A stretch of 64,000 nt of DNA from assembly GCA_031420415.1 (NCBI GenBank), contig JANOMT010000014.1:5730-69729 (forward strand). Reading direction: 5' to 3'. Below, in pieces: positions 34,699 to 44,233 of the stretch. This DNA is from JANYGA01 sp031420415. Lineage in GTDB: Bacteria; Vulcanimicrobiota; Vulcanimicrobiia; Vulcanimicrobiales; Vulcanimicrobiaceae. The notes under the pieces were generated by a model, which ran no database searches, was not told the origin of the DNA, and was given only the letters and a program-made list of their open reading frames with translations. Within the stretch, counting starts at the first letter, position 1. The number at the start of each line of letters is the position of its first letter. The translations under genes and the position numbers were made by a program.

Positions 34699-36762
34699 AT
34701 GATGCGTTCGTTTTCGGTCGCCCTCATTTTCATATTTTGCGCCGCTACGGCGGGTGCGCGTGCCGACGAGGGGATGTGGACGCTCGACGCATTCCCGTCC
34801 GCAAAGGTGAAGGCGACGTACGGCGTCAGTCCCCCGCAAGCGTTCCTCGACCACATCCGGTCGAGTACGGCGCGCATCGCGGGCGGCTGCTCGTCGTCAT
34901 TCATCTCACCGCACGGGCTCGTAATGACCAATCATCACTGCGTCGTCGAGTGCGTCGGGCAGTTATCGACGGCCCAAAAGGACTTCGTCGCAACGGGATT
35001 TTACGCTAAACGCTCTGAGGACGAAGTGAAGTGCCCGGGCTTCGAACTCGATCGCCTCGACCGCATCGACGACGTGACCGCAGCGGTCCGCGCGGCGACG
35101 GCGGGAAAGTCCGGCCGCACGCTCGTCGACGCGCGCAACGCCGAGGACGCGAAGCTTTCGTCGAGTTGTGGCTCGAGCGCAGATGTGCGCTGCGACGTCG
35201 TCGATCTCTATCACGGCGGTCTCTACAAACTCTACCATTACCGCCGATTCACGGACGTTCGTTTGGCATTCGCACCGGAGTACGCCGTCGCACAATTCGG
35301 AGGCGACCCCGACAACTTCAATTTCCCGCGCTACGATTTCGACATCGGTCTCGTGCGCGCGTACGACAACGGCGTTCCGGCAGCGACGCCCGAGTTTTTG
35401 CATTGGAGTCGGAACGGCTCGAAGCCGGGCCAGCTCGTCTTCGTCGCCGGTAATCCCGGAGCGACACGGCGTCTCTTGACGGTATCGCAGCTGGTCGCAT
35501 TGCGCGACCGGCGCAACGTGCTCGCCCTGCGCGATATCGCGGAGTTCCGCGGCCAGCTCGAAGAGTACCAGACCCTTGGGCCCGAACAACGTCGCCAGAC
35601 GAACGAGACGCTTTTCGGCTACGAAAATTACTATAAGTCGTTGATCGGCAACGAGAACGCGCTGCTCGATCCGGTCTTCTTCGCGCGTAAAGTCGCCGAG
35701 GAGCGGGCGCTACGCGTTGCCTTCGCTCGTGATCCCGCGCTCGCAAAGCGGACCTCGGATGACTACGCAGCCATCGACCGCGCACTCGCCGTCGCCAACG
35801 TGATCTCCACGCGCACGAACTACGTCGCGAACGGGCCGCAAGTGCAACTCGTCCAGTGGGCGCTCCAGCTCGTACAGTTGCCGAAAGAAAAAGCGAAGCC
35901 GTCGGGGCAGCGGCTTCCCGAATATAGCGACGCGAGATTGGTGACGCTGCCCGAAGAACTTTTGGCACCGATCCCCACGTATCCGGGCCCAGACGAACTC
36001 CAACTTGCCTTTTACGCCAAGCTCGCACGCGAAAATCTCGGCACTGACGATCCGTTCGTCAAGCGCCTTCTCGGAGTGAAAACGCCCCGGGCATGGGCGC
36101 ACGACCTCATCTCGGGCACGAAACTTGGCGACGTTGCCGTTCGCAAAGCGCTCTACGACGGAGGGCAGCCGGCAATCGATGCCTCGACCGATCCGCTCAT
36201 CCGTTTCGTCGCCGCCTTCGAACCCGATATTCGGGCGGCTCGGAAACGTTTCGAGGACGAAGTCGACGCGCCGATCGCCAAAGCGAGTGAAGATCTCGCG
36301 AGCGCACGCTTCAAAATAACGGGCACGTCGGTCGATCCCGATGCCACCTTCACCCTACGCCTGAGCTACGGCCGGGTCGCTGGGTTCACCGATGCAAACG
36401 GCGTCGACGTCCAGCCGTATACGACGGTCGGTGGGCTTTTCGGGCGTGCGACTCCTAGCGAACCCTACGCGCTCCCGCAATCGTGGCTGGATGCGAAACC
36501 CGCGCTCGACCTCACGACTCCGATGAATCTTTCGACGACCAACGACATCATCGGTGGCAATTCCGGCAGTCCGCTCGTCGATATGAAGGGCGACGTCGTC
36601 GGGCTGATCTTCGACGGCAACATCTTCTCACTCGGCGGTGATTTTGGTTACGACGGCCGCGTCAATCGCGCGGTCGCCGTCGATAGCCGCGCGCTCCTGC
36701 TCGGGCTCACGTCGGTCTATCACGCAGATCGGCTCGCGAACGAAATCGTCGTCGGCGATTAG
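34699..36762 (+). CDS. S46 family serine peptidase (dipeptidyl-peptidase 7/11 type)
   Basis: About 687 residues with a signal peptide (cleavage after GARA). The S46 triad is visible: His in MTNHHC, Asp in NFPRYDFDIG and Ser in GGNSGSPLVD. The family releases dipeptides from N-termini of peptides in the periplasm, feeding amino-acid-using metabolism. GTG 34681 is an alternative start. It is divergent from the PpiC gene and ends 8 bp from the mfd stop. Confidence 0.9.
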   Translation: MMRSFSVALIFIFCAATAGARADEGMWTLDAFPSAKVKATYGVSPPQAFLDHIRSSTARIAGGCSSSFISPHGLVMTNHHCVVECVGQLSTAQKDFVATGFYAKRSEDEVKCPGFELDRLDRIDDVTAAVRAATAGKSGRTLVDARNAEDAKLSSSCGSSADVRCDVVDLYHGGLYKLYHYRRFTDVRLAFAPEYAVAQFGGDPDNFNFPRYDFDIGLVRAYDNGVPAATPEFLHWSRNGSKPGQLVFVAGNPGATRRLLTVSQLVALRDRRNVLALRDIAEFRGQLEEYQTLGPEQRRQTNETLFGYENYYKSLIGNENALLDPVFFARKVAEERALRVAFARDPALAKRTSDDYAAIDRALAVANVISTRTNYVANGPQVQLVQWALQLVQLPKEKAKPSGQRLPEYSDARLVTLPEELLAPIPTYPGPDELQLAFYAKLARENLGTDDPFVKRLLGVKTPRAWAHDLISGTKLGDVAVRKALYDGGQPAIDASTDPLIRFVAAFEPDIRAARKRFEDEVDAPIAKASEDLASARFKITGTSVDPDATFTLRLSYGRVAGFTDANGVDVQPYTTVGGLFGRATPSEPYALPQSWLDAKPALDLTTPMNLSTTNDIIGGNSGSPLVDMKGDVVGLIFDGNIFSLGGDFGYDGRVNRAVAVDSRALLLGLTSVYHADRLANEIVVGD

Positions 36763-36770
36763 CCGGGAGG

Positions 36771-39700
36771 CTACATCGCCTGCAGGAGCGCGCGCAAGAG
36801 CGGCAGATGCTCGGCGGGTTTGCGATCGGGAAGGTCGATCGTGATCTTGCCCTCGTGGAAACGGAACCGGTTTTTGGTAAGAGACTGAAGTTTCGGGATC
36901 GTCGTGGGCGAAAGCTCGAACGCGCTCCCGACCCCGAGCGTGAGGCGCGTCGTATCGATGATGACGCGCGTGACGCCTTTCTCGATCGCCTTGGTGCGTA
37001 GCTTCGTGACCTCGACGAGGTTCGCGAGCTGAATCGGTAAGGTGCCGAAGCGATCGCGTAATCCTTCGGCGATTTCGTCGACGACCGTTTCGCTGCGGGC
37101 GTTCGCGAGCTGTTGGTAGGCGGCGATTTTCTGCGAGACTTGCGGAATGTAGTCGTTGGGAATATACGCATCGATTTTGACGTCGATGACGGCTTCGCGC
37201 TTCTCGGGCATATTTTCGCGCGAACCCTTGCGCTCCGCAATCGCCTCGGCGAGAAGTTCGCAGTACGTTTCGAAGCCGACGGCGCCGATGAATCCGGATT
37301 GTGCGGCCCCGAGCAGATTGCCCGCGCCGCGAATCTCCAGATCGCGCATCGCGACTTGGAGACCGCTGCCGAGATGCGTGAACTCGCGGATCGCTTCGAG
37401 ACGCGCCTTCGCATCTTCGGAGAGCGCCTTATGGGCTTGATAGAGCAGATACGCGTAGGCCTGATGGTTCGACCGACCGACGCGTCCGCGCAACTGATAG
37501 AGCTGCGCGAGACCGAACTTATCGGCGTCGTTGACGATGATCGTGTTGACGTTGGGGATGTCGATTCCGTTTTCGATGATCGTCGTCGCGACGAGCACGT
37601 CGATCTCGCCTTCGACGAATTTCGTCATGATCGGCTCGAGTTCGCTCTCGCCCATCTGGCCGTGGCCGACGGCGATCCGTGCTTTCGGCACGAGTTGCTC
37701 GAGCGCGCGCACGACGCCGTAGATCGATTCGATCCGATTGTGCAGATAGTAGACCTGACCGCCGCGATCGAGTTCGTTTGCGATCGCCTTTTGCACGATC
37801 GCGTCGCTCGCTGGCACGACGACCGTTTTGATCGACATGCGATTTTTCGGTGCCGTTTGAATCATCGAGAGATCGCGCACGCCGAGCAACGACATGTGCA
37901 ACGTGCGCGGGATCGGCGTCGCCGAGAGCGTGAGCACGTCGACCGTCGCCTTCATCTGCTTGAGGCGCTCTTTGTGCATCACGCCGAATCGCTGCTCTTC
38001 GTCGACGACGATGAGCCCGAGATCTCTAAAGACGACGTCTTTTTGGAGCAGGCGGTGCGTGCCGACGACGACGTCGACCTTCCCGTCAGCGAGATCCTTG
38101 AGCGTCTGTTGCTGCTCTTTTTTCGTCTTGAAGCGCGAGAGCTCTTCGATGCGCACGGGGAAGCTCGCGTAGCGCGCGCTAAACGTCCGATAGTGCTGCG
38201 CTGCGAGCAGCGTCGTCGGCACGAGCACGGCGACTTGACGCTTATCGGCGATCGCTTTGAAGGTCGCGCGCACCGCGACTTCGGTCTTGCCATAGCCGAC
38301 GTCGCCGCATACGACGCGATCCATGGGTTTCGTTTTTTCCATGTCCGATTTCGCGTCGTCGATCGCTTTCTGCTGATCGGGCGTCGTCTCGTACGGAAAG
38401 GCTTCTTCGAGTTCGGCTTGCCATGGCGTGTCGGGCCCGAACGCGTGGCCGGTAGCGATTTCGCGCTCGGCGTAGAGGCCGACGAGTCCCTCGGCGACCT
38501 TTGCCAGATTCTCCGAAACCCGCGTTTTGACGCGCGCCCAATCGGCGCCACCCATCTTGGAAAGCTTCGGTGCCGCACCTTCGTTCGCGCCGTATTTCGC
38601 GACTTGATGCATCTGCGTGACGGGCACGAGCATGCGGTCCGTTCCCGCATACTTCAAATCTAAATAATCTTGCGTGGCGCCGAGAATCGTCTCCGTGCGC
38701 AGGCCGATATATTGCCCGATCCCGTGCACCGCGTGCACGACGTAATCGGTGACTTTCAGATTGCCGAGCGTGACGGGCACGCCTTCTTTGACGGCGCGCA
38801 ATTTCACGCGCTTCGGCGGCTGGCCGTAGATCTCGCGATCGCCTAAGACGTGCAGACGCAAGCCCGGAATATAAAAGCCCGATTCGATATTGCCTTGATC
38901 GACGAAGACGACGCCGCCGCGCGTCATACCGGGATTGCGCCCGACGAAGGACGCGGTGCCCGTCTCGCGCAGATGCAGCATCGTCGCGCTACGCTCGACC
39001 GTCAGGTCGGCGGCTCGAAGCATCTCGGTCAATCTCGAGGCACCGGAGGCCACGCAGGCGACCGTCTCGCCATCGGCAACCCACGTTTTCACCTGATCGA
39101 GAAACATCGTAATCTGGCGATTGAAGTGTTCGACCGGACGCGTTTCGAGAACGAAAGTTTCGAGCGAATGCGGCAGCCACGGCGTGGGTTCGGCTTCGAT
39201 CGCACCCGGCATGATGAGCGTGCGCCGCGCGCGGAATGCGTCGCCGAGCGTTTCGAGCGACGGATGCGGCGCCATGACGTCGGCGAGCAACGCTTCGCCG
39301 ACGAGATCTTCATCGACGGAGAGGTCGCCGGATTCGACCGCGGCCAAGAGCACGTTCTCTTCGCGCAGGCGCTCGTCGTCGAGCCCACGTTCGATCGTCG
39401 CGAGCATCGCGGGCTCTTCGAGAACGACGATGCCGTTCGGTGCGAGATAATCCAAGATCGTCTCGCGCTCGTCGAAGGCGAGGGGCAACCACGTCTCGGG
39501 TAATTCCGAGCCGCTCGCGATGTACGCTCGAGCGGCGGAAACGGTGGCGGGCGTTCCCGTTATGCCCCCGAGCACGCGTTCGCGATACATTTCGTCGCGT
39601 GGAATCTCGCTCCACGGTACGACCTCGAGCGTTTCCGTGCGCGCGTCGGTGCTGCGCTGCGTCGCGAGATCGAACGTGCGAATAGACTCGATCTCATCGC

Positions 39701-40250
39701 CGAAAAATTCGACGCGCATCGGGAAATCCGCCGTCGCCGGCCAGAGGTCGACGATGCCGCCGCGCACCGCGAATTCACCCGCCGCGGCGACGACGTCGGT
39801 ACGATGATAGCCGCTGCCGAAGAGCGCTTCTTGTAGCATTTCGAAGCCGAACTCGCCGCCGACTTCGAGCTTGAAGGATCGCTCCGCAAAGATCGCCCTC
39901 GGCATCACATACTGACGCAACGCCGCGACGGGAAGCACGACCACGAGTGGGCGGTTCGCGAGCAGATCGGCGAAAAGCGTCATGCGCGCGCTGCGCTCCG
40001 AAGGGCTCTCGATAACGCCCACGCTCTCCTCGCGCGGCCTCACGAGCGTGACTTCGGAGGCGGCGCCTTCAACCTGCTTGCCGTCGCCGAGATAATACGT
40101 CAGATCGGCGAAGGTGCGTTCCGCGATGTCGGGCGTCGGGACGACGACGAAGAGCGGCACGCGAAGCGCCCGGAAGATGCCGGCGAGCAGATAGGGCCGC
40201 GCGGCCGAGGTCGTCTCGTGCAAGGAAAATGCGCCCGCGTGCGTGCGCAA
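36771..40250 (-). CDS. mfd: Transcription-repair coupling factor Mfd
   Basis: 1159 residues from TTG 40250. UvrB-like N-domain, RNA-polymerase interaction domain (YVVHAVHGIGQYIGL), helicase motifs GDVGYGKTEVA, DEEQRFGV, TATPIPRTLH, GRVGRSNHQA and a C-terminal TRCF domain are all present. It removes RNA polymerase stalled at DNA lesions and recruits UvrA. The TTG start probably clips the N-terminus. The frame is open upstream through LVRALPSSSRPLAGLLERL, which looks like the normal leader, to an ATC codon at 40325 with GAGG 6 nt before it. No ATG, GTG or TTG exists between the upstream stop (about 40380) and 40250. Confidence 0.96.
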   Translation of the reverse strand: MRTHAGAFSLHETTSAARPYLLAGIFRALRVPLFVVVPTPDIAERTFADLTYYLGDGKQVEGAASEVTLVRPREESVGVIESPSERSARMTLFADLLANRPLVVVLPVAALRQYVMPRAIFAERSFKLEVGGEFGFEMLQEALFGSGYHRTDVVAAAGEFAVRGGIVDLWPATADFPMRVEFFGDEIESIRTFDLATQRSTDARTETLEVVPWSEIPRDEMYRERVLGGITGTPATVSAARAYIASGSELPETWLPLAFDERETILDYLAPNGIVVLEEPAMLATIERGLDDERLREENVLLAAVESGDLSVDEDLVGEALLADVMAPHPSLETLGDAFRARRTLIMPGAIEAEPTPWLPHSLETFVLETRPVEHFNRQITMFLDQVKTWVADGETVACVASGASRLTEMLRAADLTVERSATMLHLRETGTASFVGRNPGMTRGGVVFVDQGNIESGFYIPGLRLHVLGDREIYGQPPKRVKLRAVKEGVPVTLGNLKVTDYVVHAVHGIGQYIGLRTETILGATQDYLDLKYAGTDRMLVPVTQMHQVAKYGANEGAAPKLSKMGGADWARVKTRVSENLAKVAEGLVGLYAEREIATGHAFGPDTPWQAELEEAFPYETTPDQQKAIDDAKSDMEKTKPMDRVVCGDVGYGKTEVAVRATFKAIADKRQVAVLVPTTLLAAQHYRTFSARYASFPVRIEELSRFKTKKEQQQTLKDLADGKVDVVVGTHRLLQKDVVFRDLGLIVVDEEQRFGVMHKERLKQMKATVDVLTLSATPIPRTLHMSLLGVRDLSMIQTAPKNRMSIKTVVVPASDAIVQKAIANELDRGGQVYYLHNRIESIYGVVRALEQLVPKARIAVGHGQMGESELEPIMTKFVEGEIDVLVATTIIENGIDIPNVNTIIVNDADKFGLAQLYQLRGRVGRSNHQAYAYLLYQAHKALSEDAKARLEAIREFTHLGSGLQVAMRDLEIRGAGNLLGAAQSGFIGAVGFETYCELLAEAIAERKGSRENMPEKREAVIDVKIDAYIPNDYIPQVSQKIAAYQQLANARSETVVDEIAEGLRDRFGTLPIQLANLVEVTKLRTKAIEKGVTRVIIDTTRLTLGVGSAFELSPTTIPKLQSLTKNRFRFHEGKITIDLPDRKPAEHLPLLRALLQAM

Positions 40251-40480
40251 GCGTTCGAGGAGACCGGCGAGCGGGCGACTGGAACTGGGGAGTGCTCGGA
40301 CGAGCGATGGGGCGAGCGTAGCGATAGGAAGCCTCGTGCAACGGGAGATGAATGCGGCGCCTGCATTCGACTCATCCGCTTACGACCCGGTTGCAACGCC
40401 GCGACTGCCAATCGTTCTGAGTCATCGGCGTACGAAGGCGCCCGGCGTGAGAAAGTACGAGCCGTGACGGCCCAAACGCG

Positions 40481-40924
40481 TTACTTCAGCGTGAGGGGAA
40501 GGGTGACGGTTGCATTGCGGCCGTCGCTCGTCGTCGCAGTGAATGTCACGCCGTAGGTGCGGTTCTTGACGAACGCGGGAACCTCGCCGACGTAACCCTC
40601 GAACGTGAAGAGACCCAATTCTTTCTTCGGGATCGCGATCGTGTTGCCGAACGTCTCGGCGACGACGGTCGCGACCGCGTCGCTCGTGAGAACGCGCACG
40701 CGCACGATTCCCGGCGTCACGAGCGTCGCGTCGCTGAGATCGATCTCGGCGATCTGCGGCGGGTTGGGCCCCGGAAACGGCGTCGACTCGGCGGTCGGTG
40801 TTGGTTTATATACGAAACGATATTCGGGTGACGCCGATGGGTTCGGCCCGGGTGACACCGGCGTCGTCGTTTGCGCGATGGCCAAAGCGCTCGCGACGAT
40901 CGCGAGCCCGATTCCGGGCCACAT
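40481..40924 (-). CDS. Small secreted Ig-like protein, copy 1
   Basis: 147 residues with a signal peptide and a Pro/Thr/Ser linker (about 20-55). An approximately 85-residue beta-rich domain follows (VRVRVLTSDAVATVVAE ... GLFTFEGYVGEVPAF ... FTATTSDGRNATVTLPL). The same domain pattern recurs in the next gene and in the gene at 46022. No known family is recognised. It starts within the preceding stop codon (TAATG), so the pair is coupled. Confidence 0.65.
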   Translation of the reverse strand: MWPGIGLAIVASALAIAQTTTPVSPGPNPSASPEYRFVYKPTPTAESTPFPGPNPPQIAEIDLSDATLVTPGIVRVRVLTSDAVATVVAETFGNTIAIPKKELGLFTFEGYVGEVPAFVKNRTYGVTFTATTSDGRNATVTLPLTLK

Positions 40925-41385
40925 TAGTTGACGAGGACCGGGACGCGCACGATTGCGGAGCGACCCGTTGCCGTCGTTGCGATGAACTCGATCTCGACCG
41001 TCATCCCCGCCGCGATGAACGGAATCTTCGGCAACGTACTCGTCGCTTCGAAATCGCCCGGCGCGATGAGCGGAAGGATGCCTTCGCGACCGTTGCTGCG
41101 GCTCACGACTCTGACGACATCGTGTGACGTTGCGACCTTGATATTGATCTGGCCGAGAGAATGTAATTTCTTATCGTTCATGTACACGGCATAGATCGTG
41201 GGTTCACCGGCGCGCGCAGAATTGCGCGGAACGAAGCGATATTTGTAAGACAGCGCTGTCGGCTTCGGCGTCGTGGGTGCGCTCGTACTCGCTTCGACGC
41301 TCGGGAGCGTCGAAGCGGTCATCGTTGGTAACGGCGACGGCGCCTGTGGTACGAGGGTCGCGAGGAGGGCGATGAAGGCGAGCAC
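40924..41385 (-). CDS. Small secreted Ig-like protein, copy 2
   Basis: 153 residues from GTG 41385, with a signal peptide, a Thr/Pro/Ser linker and the same beta-rich domain as copy 1 (VATSHDVVRVVSR ... PGDFEATSTLPKIPF ... FIATTATGRSAIVRVPV). The two proteins share pattern rather than high identity, suggesting old duplication. Cell-surface or periplasmic adhesion-type function is only a guess from the fold style. Confidence 0.65.
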   Translation of the reverse strand: MLAFIALLATLVPQAPSPLPTMTASTLPSVEASTSAPTTPKPTALSYKYRFVPRNSARAGEPTIYAVYMNDKKLHSLGQINIKVATSHDVVRVVSRSNGREGILPLIAPGDFEATSTLPKIPFIAAGMTVEIEFIATTATGRSAIVRVPVLVN

Positions 41386-41433
41386 GTTTGGTACGATACT
41401 TTCTCGAGACGGTGACGATGGAACCCGTAGCGA

Positions 41434-42774
41434 TCACGAGCGTTCCGGTGCTTTCGCGACGCGGCGAGGGATGAGGGCGAGGGCGAGTGGAGCGCTAGAG
41501 ATGCCTGCTAGGAGATGTGCCATTCCAACATCGGGGACGCCCGCTGCGTCGGGTAGGTAACGCGCGATATTACAAATCGTCGCGGTGCCGAGCGCGATTG
41601 CGGGCCAACTCGCGCCCGCAGCGAGGGCCCAAGGCAGCAACCACAGCGCGTACCATGGATAGGCGTTGGGAAGGGCACAAAGCGCCGCGAGGCCGATCCA
41701 CGCGAATCCCCGCCCGTCGGAGCGTACGATGCTCACCGCTCCGACGATCGCGGCGGCTGCCGCAATCGCCAGTGCGGGAAGCGGGCCGATGAGACCCTGC
41801 AAGGAGAGGCTCGGTGCGTAATGTCCGTGGGCGCCAAAACGCGCGAACGCCGGAAAGAGCGGTGGAATCGCGATCACCGCGGTGACAACGCATCCGACCG
41901 CAAGCGCCCACAACGCGCGTCGCGAGCGGTCCTCGTGAGGACGGGCCAGCGCCGCGAGCGCGAGGCCGACGGCGAAAAGCGCGCCGGTCGCTTTGAAAAC
42001 GGGTAAGAGGCCGACGACAAGCGCCCCCACGACGACGCGTCCGCGCGCGATTGCGAGTCCGGCGAGGCTCGCGGCGAGCGTGACGAAGGCGTCGTTGTGT
42101 CCTTCGGCAACGCTCCAGAGAATGACGGGATGGAGTGCGAATGCCGCGGTGGTCACGAACCGACGCCGCTCGTCGCACGACGCGAGTGCCGCATGCAATG
42201 CAACGATGCTCCCGAGGAACGCGGCGATCGTCACCGCACGAAGCGATCCAAGCGTGAGTGCGACGTTGGCGTCGCCCGTCGCCGCGACGACGGCCCGCCC
42301 AATCGCGAGCATAGCCGGGCCGTAGACGTCGACGGGGAACGGCCCGCTCCACTGAAAGCGGGCTGCATCGAGAAACGCATCGTGCAGCGTTGCGGGTGCG
42401 AGTCGATACGGATCGAGGCCACGAGCGGCGAGATCGCCATAGGCGGCATACGCGTAGAGATCGCTTGAAAAAACGAACGGCCAAGCGAGGGTGAAGCCGA
42501 TGCCGACGAGTGCGGCGACGAGAATCGCTCCGAGATCGCTCGCGCGCGCGTTCGGCCGGAAACGCAGCACGGTAAAGACGAGCAACCCCGTCGTCAGCAC
42601 GACGCTCGCGGCGAGAATCGCGACGGCGCCCGCACCATACGCGCCCCAATTCGTCGCGACGACGAGTGGTTGTTGGAAATCGTTCGCGATGCGCGCGGGG
42701 CGATGCGCGGCGAGCACGCGTGCGGCGATGGCGCCGATACCGAGGGGCAGCATCGCGGCGACGAGCGACGTCAT
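41434..42774 (-). CDS. GT-C type membrane glycosyltransferase (GT87/mannosyltransferase-like)
   Basis: 446 residues with about eleven hydrophobic segments. The first periplasmic loop has VFSSDLYAYAAYGDLAARG, the acidic SDLYxY pattern of GT-C enzymes that use polyprenyl-phosphate sugars, followed by PVDVYGPAM and an EGHNDAFVTL loop. It probably transfers a sugar to lipid or protein on the outer face of the inner membrane. ATG 42774 avoids a long non-family extension. It is divergent from the pyrimidine phosphorylase gene. Confidence 0.75.
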   Translation of the reverse strand: MTSLVAAMLPLGIGAIAARVLAAHRPARIANDFQQPLVVATNWGAYGAGAVAILAASVVLTTGLLVFTVLRFRPNARASDLGAILVAALVGIGFTLAWPFVFSSDLYAYAAYGDLAARGLDPYRLAPATLHDAFLDAARFQWSGPFPVDVYGPAMLAIGRAVVAATGDANVALTLGSLRAVTIAAFLGSIVALHAALASCDERRRFVTTAAFALHPVILWSVAEGHNDAFVTLAASLAGLAIARGRVVVGALVVGLLPVFKATGALFAVGLALAALARPHEDRSRRALWALAVGCVVTAVIAIPPLFPAFARFGAHGHYAPSLSLQGLIGPLPALAIAAAAAIVGAVSIVRSDGRGFAWIGLAALCALPNAYPWYALWLLPWALAAGASWPAIALGTATICNIARYLPDAAGVPDVGMAHLLAGISSAPLALALIPRRVAKAPERS

Positions 42775-42898
42775 GCGGCGCACCGTCGCTACGCTGCACG
42801 CCGTGCCGCGCAAAGTGCCGCCGTCGACCGAAAGGTTGCGCACCCGGCGCGGGCTTCGTGTCGCCTTCGTGCGAATCCCAGGCTTCTTGGACGAAGCA

Positions 42899-44233
42899 AT
42901 GATGCGTCGGGCCATCGCGCGCAAACGCGATGGTGGAGCGCTCGAGGATCGCGTGTGGCACGACATCATCGCGAGCTATCTCGCGGATGCGATCGACGAC
43001 GCACAACTCGCGGCGCTCTTGATGGCGAGTACGATTCGCGGGCTCGACGCCGACGAAACGGCAGCGCTTACGAGCGCGTTCGTTGCGAGTGGCGAAACCC
43101 TCCGCGCACCGGACGCGCGGACCGTCGATAAACACAGTTCGGGCGGCGTTGCCGATACCGCGTCGCTCGTCGTGGTGCCGCTCGTCGCAGCGTGCGGCGT
43201 TCCCGTCGCGAAGCTCTCGGGTCGCGCGCTCGGGCATACGGGCGGAACGCTCGATAAGCTCGAGGCGCTACCGGGTCTGCGCACGGATCTCGCGCCCGAA
43301 GCGTTTTTCTCGATCGTCGCTCGCGTCGGGTGTGCGATCGCGGCGCAGAGCGCGCGACTCGTGCCAGCCGATAAACGCATCTATGCCCTGCGCGACCGAA
43401 CGTCGACCGTGCCCGCGCCTGGTTTGATCGCGGCATCGATCGTCTCGAAAAAGATTGCCGGTGGCGCGCACGCGATCGTGTACGACGTCAAGTGCGGCAA
43501 CGGTGCCTTCATGCACGATATCGCCGGTGCGAGTGCGCTCGCGCGGTCGCTCGTAACGTTGACGCGCGCGTTCGGTCGTCGCGCGCGCGCGATCGTTTCG
43601 GATATGAACGAACCGCTCGGTCGCGCGATCGGAACGGGTCTCGAACTCTGCGAGGCGCGCGACCTCTTGCGCGGTACGCACGACGATCCGCGCCTCCTGG
43701 CAATCGTCATGCGCCTCGGATCCGCGATGCTCGCGGTCGCCGTGCCGTCGAGCTTCGATGCGGCACTCGCCCGGACGTCGCTCGAGGCGGCTTTGCGCAG
43801 CGGGCGCGCGTACGAAACGTTCGTCGCGATGCTCGTCGCGCAGGGCGGCTCGGCTCGCGATCTCGAGACGATGGCGCCGCATCCAATCTCAATCGACGCG
43901 GTTGCAGAGCGCGCCGGCTACGTGACCGGCATCGAAACAGTCGAGCTCGGCGAGCGAGCGCGCGATCTCGTCGCGGCATCGGGCGCTCGTGCGGGCATCG
44001 TCGTGCGCGCGCGTGTCGGCGATCGCATCGCGCGCGGCGAGACGTTCGCGACCGTGCATGGCGACGACGACGCGGCGATGGTGGCGGCGGTCGCGCGATG
44101 TTTTACGATCGGCGAGGACGCGCCGGAAGCGGGAACGCTCGTCTACGACGAGACGGGTGAAGGTTCGGACGACGTTTCCGTGGCGACCGGTGTGGCGAGA
44201 ACGCCCGCGCGTTCGACGCTCGAGAGAAAATAG
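42899..44233 (+). CDS. deoA: Pyrimidine-nucleoside (thymidine) phosphorylase
   Basis: 444 residues. KHSSGGVADTASLVVVPLVA, KLSGRALGHTGGTLDKLEA, KKIAGGAHAIVYDVKCGNGA and the C-terminal GDRIARGETFATVH are the family signature and barrel-sandwich motifs. It releases deoxyribose-1-phosphate or ribose-1-phosphate, which the phosphopentomutase at 52.6 kb can isomerise. ATG 42899 has GGA 7 nt upstream; GTG 42869 is an alternative. Its last 91 bp overlap the end of the converging glycosyltransferase gene. Confidence 0.93.
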   Translation: MMRRAIARKRDGGALEDRVWHDIIASYLADAIDDAQLAALLMASTIRGLDADETAALTSAFVASGETLRAPDARTVDKHSSGGVADTASLVVVPLVAACGVPVAKLSGRALGHTGGTLDKLEALPGLRTDLAPEAFFSIVARVGCAIAAQSARLVPADKRIYALRDRTSTVPAPGLIAASIVSKKIAGGAHAIVYDVKCGNGAFMHDIAGASALARSLVTLTRAFGRRARAIVSDMNEPLGRAIGTGLELCEARDLLRGTHDDPRLLAIVMRLGSAMLAVAVPSSFDAALARTSLEAALRSGRAYETFVAMLVAQGGSARDLETMAPHPISIDAVAERAGYVTGIETVELGERARDLVAASGARAGIVVRARVGDRIARGETFATVHGDDDAAMVAAVARCFTIGEDAPEAGTLVYDETGEGSDDVSVATGVARTPARSTLERK

